Source: Ensifer sp. WSM1721
Lineage (GTDB): Bacteria > Pseudomonadota > Alphaproteobacteria > Rhizobiales > Rhizobiaceae
Assembly: GCF_000513895.2 (NCBI RefSeq)
Contig: NZ_CP165782.1
Coordinates: 62,001-126,000 of the forward strand
Length of the DNA: 64,000 nucleotides
Direction of reading: 5' to 3'
Part shown: positions 36,887-44,554 of the stretch, one piece after another
How the letters are laid out: each line of letters begins with the position of its first letter
Numbering within the stretch: position 1 is the stretch's first letter
The notes under the pieces: model-generated
What the model was told of the DNA's origin: nothing
Seen by the model: only the letters and a program-made list of their open reading frames with translations
Databases searched by the model: none
Position numbers and translations under genes: made by a program

Positions 36887-37657
36887 ATGAGCTTTGCGCC
36901 GGAAATCCGCCGTGGAGAGGTGACCATCCGTCATCTCTCCAAGTCCTTCACCCTGAATGGCAGACGCTTGCCCGTATTGAAAGACGTTAATCTGCAAATT
37001 CGCTCCGGCGAAAGCCTGGCGATTGTCGGCGCCAGCGGTTCGGGCAAGACAACCCTGCTGCGGGTTCTGGCCGGCCTGGACGAGGCCGATGCCGGAGAGG
37101 TCCTGATAGACGGAAAGGCCGTCAGAGGTGTCGGCGCAGAGCGCGCCGTCATCTTCCAGGAGCCCCGGCTCCTCCCCTGGTTGACGGTGATCGACAACGT
37201 TGCCTTCGGCCTGGAAACACGTGGCGTCCGTCGCGGGGAGGCGAAGGCCCGGGCGCGACGCTATGTTCAGCTTGTCGGCCTGCAGCAGTTCGAGAACGCC
37301 TATCCGCGCCAGCTTTCAGGCGGCATGGCGCAACGCGTCGGCATTGCCCGAGCTCTCGTCGTGCAGCCCGAGATATTGTTGCTCGACGAACCGCTTGGCG
37401 CGCTCGACGCCATGACCAAGATCAGCATGCAGCAGGAGCTCGCACGGATCTGGCGCGACGAGGACGTGACGACCGTTCTCGTCACCCATGACCTCGAGGA
37501 GGCGATCTATCTGGCCGACCGCATTCTGATCCTGCCGCGCGAAAAGGGCGGCGAGCCGCGGCTGATCGAGATCGACCTGCCCCGTCCGCGTGACCGTAGC
37601 GCGCGCGAGTTTGTCCGACACCGCGAGGAGCTGCTCAATCTGTTCGGGCTGCACTGA
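36887..37657 (+). CDS. ABC transporter ATP-binding protein (SsuB-like)
   Basis: 256 residues. Walker A GASGSGKTT, Q-loop FQEPRLLPW (the RLLPW variant typical of sulfonate/nitrate importers), signature LSGGMAQRVGIARAL, Walker B LLLDEPLGALD, H-loop VTHDLEEA. Starts nine bases after the binding-protein gene; last gene of the five-gene operon, followed by a palindromic element. Confidence 0.95.
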   Translation: MSFAPEIRRGEVTIRHLSKSFTLNGRRLPVLKDVNLQIRSGESLAIVGASGSGKTTLLRVLAGLDEADAGEVLIDGKAVRGVGAERAVIFQEPRLLPWLTVIDNVAFGLETRGVRRGEAKARARRYVQLVGLQQFENAYPRQLSGGMAQRVGIARALVVQPEILLLDEPLGALDAMTKISMQQELARIWRDEDVTTVLVTHDLEEAIYLADRILILPREKGGEPRLIEIDLPRPRDRSAREFVRHREELLNLFGLH

Positions 37658-37666
37658 AGTTTTCCT

Positions 37667-37812
37667 CTACTGCATGTTTCCTTAAATCGTACCCGATTTA
37701 GGGACAAAACATGCAGCAATTCAAAGTGCTACAGCGTCCTTTATGCGTCTGAAAAGACGCACGGCGCTGTAGGAGCGCCGGTCACAAATCGGGTACGATT
37801 TAAGGACTTGCA
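37667..37812. repeat. Composite palindromic element with partial second copy
   Basis: Full A-C element 37667-37772: CTACTGCATGTTTCCTTAAA / TTTAGGGACAAAACATGCAG, linker CAATTCAAAGTG, CTACAGCGTCC..GCGTCT / AGACGCACGGCGCTGTAG. A truncated A-type arm follows (ACAAATCGGGTACGATTTAA, then GGACTTGCAG, 37785-37812) and supplies the stop codon and last codon of the convergent AraC gene. Confidence 0.88.
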
Positions 37813-38699
37813 GCCGCCGCGGCGCGGACGTCGCGGCGGAAATCCGAAGGCGGCATGCCGGCGATCTGCCGGAAAGCCTTGTTGAAGGCGCTCACCGAAC
37901 CGAAGCCGCTATCGAGCGCCACCTGTAGAATGCTGTCATTGCCGTTCATCAGCATGGCTTGCGCCCGCGAAAGGCGCAGCAGGGTCACGTACTTGATCAG
38001 CGTCATGCCCGTCGACTTGCGAAACAGATTCATGGCGTATTTCGGATGCAATCCGGCGGCGGCGGCGATCTCGACCGCATCGATCTCCTCGAGAAAATTG
38101 GCAGCGATGAAATCGCACATGCGCTCGACGGCGGGCGAAGGCGAAGCCGAGGCAGCTCCGGCATTGCCTTCCTTGCCCGACGCAATGATCGTGTAAGGCT
38201 CCAGGAACATTCGTTCAACGCGCAGCAGCAGCTCTTCCACGGCGTGCCGGGCCTTCACCTCATCTCCGGAATTGGCCCAGCTGCGCCATCGCGGAAAGTT
38301 CTGGTCGTCGGCACAATCGGTTTCGGATGTCAGCATCGTGGCGCCGCCCATAAGCATTGCCGATATCGCCGGCGGCAGCCGCATGCGGAAGAAATGCACC
38401 AACGGCAGATGGGCGCCCGCATAGAGGGAATCATCGGAGGACTCGTCCATCCTGTGGGGCTGCCCACCCCAGAAGAGACACATCTGTCCGGCGTCGAGCC
38501 TGAGATCATGGCCGGCCATGCGGTAATGCACCGAGCCGCGCACCACGTAATTCACTTCGACCTGCGCATGCCAATGCGGGCGCAGCATGATCGCGGGGTG
38601 GGCGTGGAAGAAATGCAGCTGCGTAGGCATGCCCTCGATGCTGCAGGCGCTGGGCTGGTAGACCGCTCTTTCGACAATCTTACTTTCCGACAACTCCAC
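37800..38699 (-). CDS. AraC-family transcriptional regulator
   Basis: About 299 residues from the GTG at 38699 (an ATG at 38765 would add 22 residues but has no ribosome-binding site). N-terminal cupin sensor (HPAIMLRPHWHAQVEVNYVVRGSVHYRM; RLDAGQMCLFWGGQPH), C-terminal double helix-turn-helix (LEEIDAVEIAAAAGLHPKYAMNLFRK and LQVALDSGFGSVSAFNKAFRQ). Likely a sugar-responsive MelR-like regulator of the divergent dehydrogenase-reductase gene. The final Ser-Pro-stop is encoded by a piece of palindromic repeat. Confidence 0.85.
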   Translation of the reverse strand: MELSESKIVERAVYQPSACSIEGMPTQLHFFHAHPAIMLRPHWHAQVEVNYVVRGSVHYRMAGHDLRLDAGQMCLFWGGQPHRMDESSDDSLYAGAHLPLVHFFRMRLPPAISAMLMGGATMLTSETDCADDQNFPRWRSWANSGDEVKARHAVEELLLRVERMFLEPYTIIASGKEGNAGAASASPSPAVERMCDFIAANFLEEIDAVEIAAAAGLHPKYAMNLFRKSTGMTLIKYVTLLRLSRAQAMLMNGNDSILQVALDSGFGSVSAFNKAFRQIAGMPPSDFRRDVRAAAAASP

Positions 38700-38787
38700 G
38701 TTCCCTTTGCACGAGACAGATTTTCGCCCGGCGATAATCTGCCCATGTTCGCTGAAGAACCACAATCGGAAAAGGGAGGAGGTTTCG

Positions 38788-38862
38788 ATGTGCTTTAGAT
38801 GTTGGCACTCCTCGATTTGGGCAATTCCATTCCCGCACGCTTCGTTCTATCGCCCGAAATGA
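38788..38862 (+). CDS. Possible 24-residue leader ORF
   Basis: A short frame with a very strong Shine-Dalgarno (AAGGGAGGAGG, 5 bases before the ATG). It encodes MCFRCWHSSIWAIPFPHASF followed by YRPK, and lies 78 bases ahead of the fused dehydrogenase gene, on its strand. Could be a regulatory leader peptide or a chance frame; no homology recognised. Confidence 0.35.
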   Translation: MCFRCWHSSIWAIPFPHASFYRPK

Positions 38863-38940
38863 CCTTCCCGCAGGCAGTGGCGGCGCTGCCGACCTGTCCC
38901 TCAGCATGACCAATCCCGGGACTGATCGAAAGGATATTGC

Positions 38941-40944
38941 ATGAACTCAGTACAGCGGATCCGTTGGGGTATCATCGGCCCCGGCACCATCGCGCGGACA
39001 TTCGCCGAAGGCATTGCCCATTCCGCTACCGGGTGCCTGGTGGCCGTCGCCACCCGCAACCCGGACAAGCCTGGCCTCGGCGAAGGCTTTCCGGGGGCGC
39101 GCATCGTCAAGGGTTACGACGCGCTGCTCGCTGATGCGGATATCGATGCGGTTTATATCGCTACGCCACACACCGGCCATGCCGAATGGGCGATCAAGGC
39201 GGTGCACGCCGGCAAGCATGTGCTGGTCGAGAAGCCGCTGGCGCTTTCCGCCTTCGATGCACGATCGATCTTCCACGAGGCGACGAAGGCCGGCGTCTTC
39301 GCCGGCGAAGCCTATATGTACAGATTCCATCCGCAGACAGCCCGTCTCGTCGAACTGGTGCGGGATGGGACGATCGGCGAAGTGCGGATCATCCGCTCGA
39401 GTTTCGGCTTCGACATGGGCGTTTATCGCCCGGAGCACCGCCTCTTTGCCAATGATCTCGCCGGCGGCGGCATTCTCGATGTCGGCGGTTACCCCGTCTC
39501 GATGGTGTGCATGCTCGCCGGTGCTGCCGAGAAAAAGCCTTTCCTTGAGCCGCTGACGGTGTCTGGCGCTGCTCGGCTGGGACCGTCCGGCGTCGACGAG
39601 TGGGCGTCGGCGGTCCTCAAATTCCCCAACGACATCATCGCGGAGGTGTCCTGCTCGATCATGGCTGAGCAGGACAACGTGCTGCGCATCATCGGTTCCA
39701 AAGGCCGAATCGAGGTGAAGGACTTCTGGTTCGCCTCCGGCAAACAGGGCGGGATGGGCAGCATCGAGATCATCAAGGGCGACGGTCAGCAGGCGGTAGA
39801 GGTGGAGGAAAAACGCCATCTCTATTCGTTCGAGGTCGATGCGGTGGGCGAGGCGATCCGTGCCGGCCGCACCGAGTTCACCTTCCCCGGCATGAATGCC
39901 GAAGAGACCTGCGCCAATCTGCGTGTTCTCGATCTCTGGCGCGCGTCCGTCGGTCTTGAATTCGCAATCGAGACGGCCGCCAGGCGGACCGTCAACATCG
40001 CGGGCGCGGCGGTCGTCGCCGGGAAGAACGTACCCAAACGGCAGGTTCCCGGCCTGGCGAAGCCAGCGTCCACGGTTGCGCTCGGCTTCGAGTTCTTCCC
40101 CAATTTCGCCTCCGCCTCGCTGACGCTCGATGCGTTCTACGAGGCAGGCGGAAACCTGTTCGATACCGCCTTCATCTACGAGCGCGGCAAGGCCGAGAGC
40201 ATCTTCGGCGACTGGCATACGAGCCGCAAGCTCAACCGCGAAGACATCGTCCTGATCGGCAAGGGCGCGCATTCGCCGCTCTGCTATCCGGATGTGATCG
40301 CCAAACAATTGGATCAGTCGCTCGAGCGAATGAAGACGGATTATGTCGATGTCTATTTCATGCACCGCGACAATCCGGACGTCCCCGTCGGCGAATTCGT
40401 CGACGCCATGGACGCCGAGGTCCGGCGCGGGCGCATCCGGGGCATTTTCGGCGGATCCAACTGGACACGCGAACGCATGGACGAGGCGATCGTCTATGCG
40501 GAGAAAAACGGCAAGGCGGCACCGGCCGCTCTTTCCAACAACTTCTCGCTGGCGCAAATGCTCGATCCCATCTGGCCCGGCTGCGTCGCGGCGTCGGACG
40601 ATCGCTGGAAAGATTGGCTGATGACGCGCCAGATACCGAACTTCGCCTGGTCGAGCCAAGGGAGAGGCTTTTTCACCGAAAGGGCGGGGCGCGACAAGCA
40701 TGACGATGAAGAGCTCGTCCGCGTCTGGTATTCCGAGCCCAATTTCCAACGCCGAGACCGCGCAATCGAACTCGCCAGGAGGCGCGGCTGCAGCCCGATC
40801 CATATCGCGCTCGCCTATGTCATCGCCCAGCCATTCCCGGTGATCCCGCTTATCGGCCCGCGCACCGTGGCGGAACTGGAAGACAGCCTCTCTGCCATTC
40901 AGGTTACGCTTACACCGGAAGAGGTGCGTTGGCTGGAAGGCTGA
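38941..40944 (+). CDS. Fused Gfo/Idh/MocA oxidoreductase - aldo/keto reductase
   Basis: 667 residues, two complete catalytic units. Residues 1 to about 350 are a Gfo/Idh/MocA dehydrogenase: NAD motif GIIGPGTIA (10-18), catalytic EKP (97-99), and the AGGGILDVGGYPV block of the dihydrodiol/xylose-dehydrogenase branch. Residues about 368-667 are an aldo/keto reductase with the tetrad D408, Y413, K441, H475. A short linker (GKNVPKRQ) joins them. It may oxidise and then reduce a sugar derivative at different carbons, giving net epimerisation or isomerisation. A divergent AraC gene probably regulates it. Confidence 0.9.
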   Translation: MNSVQRIRWGIIGPGTIARTFAEGIAHSATGCLVAVATRNPDKPGLGEGFPGARIVKGYDALLADADIDAVYIATPHTGHAEWAIKAVHAGKHVLVEKPLALSAFDARSIFHEATKAGVFAGEAYMYRFHPQTARLVELVRDGTIGEVRIIRSSFGFDMGVYRPEHRLFANDLAGGGILDVGGYPVSMVCMLAGAAEKKPFLEPLTVSGAARLGPSGVDEWASAVLKFPNDIIAEVSCSIMAEQDNVLRIIGSKGRIEVKDFWFASGKQGGMGSIEIIKGDGQQAVEVEEKRHLYSFEVDAVGEAIRAGRTEFTFPGMNAEETCANLRVLDLWRASVGLEFAIETAARRTVNIAGAAVVAGKNVPKRQVPGLAKPASTVALGFEFFPNFASASLTLDAFYEAGGNLFDTAFIYERGKAESIFGDWHTSRKLNREDIVLIGKGAHSPLCYPDVIAKQLDQSLERMKTDYVDVYFMHRDNPDVPVGEFVDAMDAEVRRGRIRGIFGGSNWTRERMDEAIVYAEKNGKAAPAALSNNFSLAQMLDPIWPGCVAASDDRWKDWLMTRQIPNFAWSSQGRGFFTERAGRDKHDDEELVRVWYSEPNFQRRDRAIELARRRGCSPIHIALAYVIAQPFPVIPLIGPRTVAELEDSLSAIQVTLTPEEVRWLEG

Positions 40945-41076
40945 TCCTTAACCTGCGCGGCCAAGCTCTCATGGAAACGGCGCACTTCAAGTCGCCGTTT
41001 CTGTTCACAGCCGACCGCCGCCGGTCAAGCCGCAAGCCAGTCGACCGGAAAACTACTATTTACGAAGAGCTTTGCG

Positions 41077-41182
41077 TTACTGCATGTTTCTTAAATCGTA
41101 GCCAATTAAGGACAAAAACGTCCAGTAATTCAAAGTGCTATAGCGTCCTTTGTGCGTCTGAAAAGACGCGCGGCACTGTAGG
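41077..41182. repeat. Composite palindromic element (A-C type)
   Basis: TTACTGCATGTTTCTTAAAT / AATTAAGGACAAAAACGTCCAG (left, partly decayed), CAATTCAAAGTG-type linker, CTATAGCGTCC..GCGTCT / AGACGCGCGGCACTGTAG (right). With the element at 41394 it is the only recognisable content of the 510-base gap behind the fused dehydrogenase gene. Confidence 0.85.
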
Positions 41183-41393
41183 AAACCGCGGTACTCAGTG
41201 CCAATCTCCACATATCGAGTACCCTTGCAACAGGTTCCTCGAGCATCTTGCAAGCGGATAGCAAGCGGCGCTATTCCGAATAGAGGGTGCGGCACCCGTG
41301 GGCGGCATTATTTGAAGGGAACGCCTTCCTACCACTTGAAATTTGTTGAACCGACGTCTGTTTGAGCACAAAATTAGCCAGCAAGTCCAAAAG

Positions 41394-41438
41394 GCTACAG
41401 CGTCCTTTGCGCGTCATATTCCAAGTGCGGCGCTGTAG
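41394..41438. repeat. Right-hand (C-type) palindrome in the BA14K leader
   Basis: CTACAGCGTCCTTTGCGCGTC / AAGTGCGGCGCTGTAG, ending 16 bases before the BA14K start, so it folds in the 5' leader just ahead of the AGGAAAGG ribosome-binding site. The preceding 40 bases are a decayed left half. Confidence 0.75.
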
Positions 41439-41454
41439 AGGAAAGGTGAAGCCA

Positions 41455-41943
41455 ATGAAGAGGCTAGCAATCGTTGCCTTGTCGCTGGCGACGGCGCTCA
41501 CGAGCGTTGGGCCGGCCATGGCGTTTCCCCCCGTTGTCCCACTGAAGGTCGAGGTACCGCAGGCGCAGCCGGTCAGCCACCGCAACGGTGACGACGATTG
41601 GGCCTGGGCGCTCGGCGGGCTCGCCGCCGGCACGATCATCGGGGGGCTGCTGACGCAGCCGAGGTATTACGGCCCGAGGTATTATGGCCCGAGCTACTAC
41701 GATGAGGGCTACTACTACGGCCCGACCTATTACCGGCCGCGTTACTATGCGCCAGCCTACTACGCGCCACGTTACTACTACGCGCCGCGCTACTATGCGC
41801 CGAGTTATTACCGCCAGACCTATTATGGCGGCAATGCGCATGCGCGCTGGTGCTATGCCCGCTACCGGTCGTACAGGGCTTACGACAACACGTTCCAGCC
41901 CTATTACGGTCCGCGGCGGCCGTGCGTCTCGCCCTACTATTGA
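41455..41943 (+). CDS. Exported tyrosine-rich BA14K-like protein
   Basis: 162 residues. Signal peptide (KRLAIVALSLATALTSVGPAMA, cleavage near 23), a short Gly-rich hydrophobic stretch (WALGGLAAGTIIGGLL), then about 65 residues of tandem RYYGP/RYYAP-type repeats. The C-terminal BA14K-type motif is RWCYARYRSYRAYDNTFQ with CVSPYY, including two cysteines that could pair. BA14K proteins are exported envelope proteins, some lectin-like. Both flanks carry palindromic elements. Confidence 0.85.
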   Translation: MKRLAIVALSLATALTSVGPAMAFPPVVPLKVEVPQAQPVSHRNGDDDWAWALGGLAAGTIIGGLLTQPRYYGPRYYGPSYYDEGYYYGPTYYRPRYYAPAYYAPRYYYAPRYYAPSYYRQTYYGGNAHARWCYARYRSYRAYDNTFQPYYGPRRPCVSPYY

Positions 41944-41956
41944 TGGCGTCGCGCAA

Positions 41957-42163
41957 CTACAGCGCTGCGCGTCTTATCAGGCGCGCAAAGGTCGCTGTAG
42001 CACTTTGAATTGCTGCATGTTTGCATCCTTAAATCGGGTAGGATTTAAGGAAACGTACAGTAGCCATTCATCGCGCCTTGGGCACTATGACGCGCAGGCC
42101 AGCGAGGAGATTGACTGGTATCTACAGCGCCGTGCGTCCGATTGGACGCGCGGCGCCGTGAGC
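41957..42163. repeat. Inverted composite element plus extra C-type palindrome
   Basis: 41957-42063 is an A-C element in reverse orientation (ACTACAGCG..., GCACTTTGAATTGCTGCATG, TTTAAGGAAACGTACAGTAG). A separate C-type palindrome follows at 42121-42163 (TCTACAGCGCCGTGCGTCC / GGACGCGCGGCGCCGTGA). Together they fill the gap between the BA14K and YbaK genes. Confidence 0.8.
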
Positions 42164-42230
42164 GACAAGACTATCGCCCCTTCGATTGCCGCATCGCTTC
42201 GACGCCGCCGGAAACCATGCCGGCGTCCGC

Positions 42231-42701
42231 TTACGACGGGTGGCTGAACCGCGCCACCCGCGCATCCTTCGTCAGGTTGCGGAAATTGCTGCCGCTCATA
42301 TGTACGAGCGTCCTATGGTCGCCGCCCTCGAAATAGATGTCGCTGGCCCTGTCGAGGCTTTCGTCGAGAATGACCGGTACGCCATAGGCTGATCCGATCG
42401 GCGGGACCGCGCCAATCTCGCAATCGTTGAAAAGTTCGCTGACCTCCTCCTCCGAGGCGAGGCCGAGACGCCGGTTCATGACGTCCTGCAGTGTCGAGAG
42501 TTCGACACGGTGCGTGGCCGGTACGACGGCTAACACATAGCCCATCTCGTGGTGCACGACCACGGATTTGGCAAGCCTGTTGCCTGGGACGTGAGCGGCC
42601 TCGGCTGTCTGGCTGGTGGTTGCCGTGCGGTGGTGGGCGACGGTGTCGTAGGCCACACCCTCGCTGTCGATGTAATCCTGAAGTTTCTTGGCGATCGTCA
42701 T
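42231..42701 (-). CDS. YbaK/EbsC-family aminoacyl-tRNA deacylase
   Basis: 156-residue protein of the YbaK/ProX/INS superfamily, which hydrolyses mischarged aminoacyl-tRNAs such as Cys- or Ala-tRNA(Pro). Family blocks are TSQTAEAAHVPGNRLAKSVVV (with the conserved Lys), LGLASEEEVSELF, GAVPPIG and the closing YFEGGDHRTLVHMSG. The start at 42701 gives the normal length. Confidence 0.88.
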   Translation of the reverse strand: MTIAKKLQDYIDSEGVAYDTVAHHRTATTSQTAEAAHVPGNRLAKSVVVHHEMGYVLAVVPATHRVELSTLQDVMNRRLGLASEEEVSELFNDCEIGAVPPIGSAYGVPVILDESLDRASDIYFEGGDHRTLVHMSGSNFRNLTKDARVARFSHPS

Positions 42702-42895
42702 CGTGGCGCCCTTCTGCTGAGTAGCGACGCGGAAGACAAATATTCTCCTCTGATCGCCTGCGGAGTCAACGATGAATGGACCGCCCGAGGCGGGAGGCAA
42801 GGCGACTCCGCAGGCGGCGTTCGGCGCGATTCAGGAGCGATTCGAGGAAAAGTGTGTAACGATTTTCCGCCCGAAATTACGCGATTTTGCCTGTC

Positions 42896-44110
42896 TCACC
42901 GCGAGTTGAATTGTACATCTCCGCCGAAATCGAACACCGCTCGGACGCTGAAGATGTGGGCGGTCTCCTCGTCGGCGCTCCGTGCGAGTGTGTAAGCTGC
43001 GGTGAGTTTCCATGTCGCCCCTTCGGATTGTTTCTCCCCGTCGGGCTCATAGATGACTTCGAAGTCGGCCAGGTGCTCACTTGTGTCCGGCCTTCCGCTG
43101 ATAAGGTTTAGCTGCCGGGTGTAAGTCGCGACGTAGGTCAGCGGCTCCGTTTCAAGCGCAGCGGAGCCCGTGAGGACCAGCGCATCGTCCGGACGGCCGT
43201 CGAAATGCCGAAGATAGGCCGCTTCGCCGAGCAGCCTGAGCGTCGCCCCGTCAAATTCCCGGCGGGCGGTCGCGGCGGCCAGATAGGCAAGCTCGTCGCC
43301 GCCCCTTGGCCGTTCGTCCTCGTCCTCGCCAGTTGCCTTCCCGGCCTTCTGATATCGTAAGCCCAGCCTGTAGCCAAAATCACCGTCCATATAGCAATCG
43401 CTCGGCTCCGCTCCGCTGCAGCCATCCAGTACAAGCGAGAGCGAGGAGAGGCCATCGGTGTTGCCGGCGCCGCCGTCCGACAGTTTCGTCCTGCCCCGGC
43501 TCGTGAACAGGGAATCGCTGAGGGTGCTGCGGTCCGTTGTAAACGCCGTTGCGGAAAGAGCCTGGTCCATCCCGAGACCGTCGAAATTGAGCACGATCTC
43601 GGAGCCAAGGCGCTCATCCGCATCGAAATCCGAGACCAGTTCCGTGGCGTTGATACCGGGCGCCACCTCACTGGCGAGGCTGAAGATAGTGTCGAACTTT
43701 CCAGCCCTGAGAGTGACCGCGTCGGTTTCGACGACGGCGTAGAGTTCGGCCAGGTAGGTACCGATGCTCTCGAAATTCGCGTTCTCGCCGGATTCGGGCT
43801 CTATGACGGGCTCGGTGATGATGGACGTGACGAAGCGCAGATAATCCGTCGGCGCGAAAAACAGATCGACGGTGAATGTCGGTTCCAAAACGTCGGACGT
43901 GAGACGGGAAGGCTCGGCGGCAAATGTCCAGTCGTTCTGCAGTTCTGCAGAAATCTCATACCTCGCGCAGGGCGCGGCGCAGCCTTCGACAAGTGCCGGT
44001 ACTGTGTCCCCGGCCATTGCGGCAGGAGAGATTGCCGCGGGAGAGAGGATCAGCAACACCATGCTGATGCGGGCGAAGGCGAAAAGACGCAAGCAGACCC
44101 CCGTCAGCAC
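42896..44110 (-). CDS. Putative outer-membrane beta-barrel protein
   Basis: 404 residues with an N-terminal signal peptide ending ISPAAMAGD. The mature part has alternating amphipathic strands separated by acidic turns, and ends with aromatic strands (HIFSVRAVFDFGGDVQF-NSR), like an outer-membrane barrel. A disulfide-capable loop CSGAEPSDC sits mid-barrel. The family resembles LbtU/porin-like proteins, but I cannot name it. Start uncertain (GTG at 44110 or ATG at 44062). Confidence 0.65.
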   Translation of the reverse strand: MLTGVCLRLFAFARISMVLLILSPAAISPAAMAGDTVPALVEGCAAPCARYEISAELQNDWTFAAEPSRLTSDVLEPTFTVDLFFAPTDYLRFVTSIITEPVIEPESGENANFESIGTYLAELYAVVETDAVTLRAGKFDTIFSLASEVAPGINATELVSDFDADERLGSEIVLNFDGLGMDQALSATAFTTDRSTLSDSLFTSRGRTKLSDGGAGNTDGLSSLSLVLDGCSGAEPSDCYMDGDFGYRLGLRYQKAGKATGEDEDERPRGGDELAYLAAATARREFDGATLRLLGEAAYLRHFDGRPDDALVLTGSAALETEPLTYVATYTRQLNLISGRPDTSEHLADFEVIYEPDGEKQSEGATWKLTAAYTLARSADEETAHIFSVRAVFDFGGDVQFNSR

Positions 44111-44554
44111 GCCGCACCGACTGCTTGCCAGGGATCGGACTTCCTGTGTTGGAGGTCCTGGGAATCGGGACCGGAGTTCCTTTCGCCTCCTTCCGAAGAA
44201 ATTGAACTCTGCATGGCCGCTGCTCCCCGTAACGCCGGCGGCAGACCATAGCGCAGGATGTAACCTCTACCAATGGCGCGAGTGGGTGATCCGACGGGCC
44301 GTTTCCAATCTGCACGCGCGAAACGACCCCGTGGACGCGCAACGACGAAGGCTGTTGGGCATCCACCCAACAGGGCACCGGCAAGTCGCGCATCTGACAT
44401 CCGTACGATCGACCGTCCAGGTCCTTGAGCCGGCGGGCCTTTTTTCGCGTCACGCCTGCCGGATTTCCGGAAGGCGTCAGCCGCCGCATCCTCTGGTGGC
44501 GGCAAGCGGGCGGTCGGGGCGCGCTCGCGACGCGATCACCTCGGAGGACATGCC
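44111..44554. other. Gene-free divergent promoter region
   Basis: 444 bases between the outer-membrane-like gene and the DUF4114 gene. Several short frames cross it without ribosome-binding sites or family features. No mosaic palindrome. A T-run (CTTTTTTCGCG at about 44440) follows GCCGGCGGGCC but forms no clear terminator stem. Presumably holds both promoters. Confidence 0.35.
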
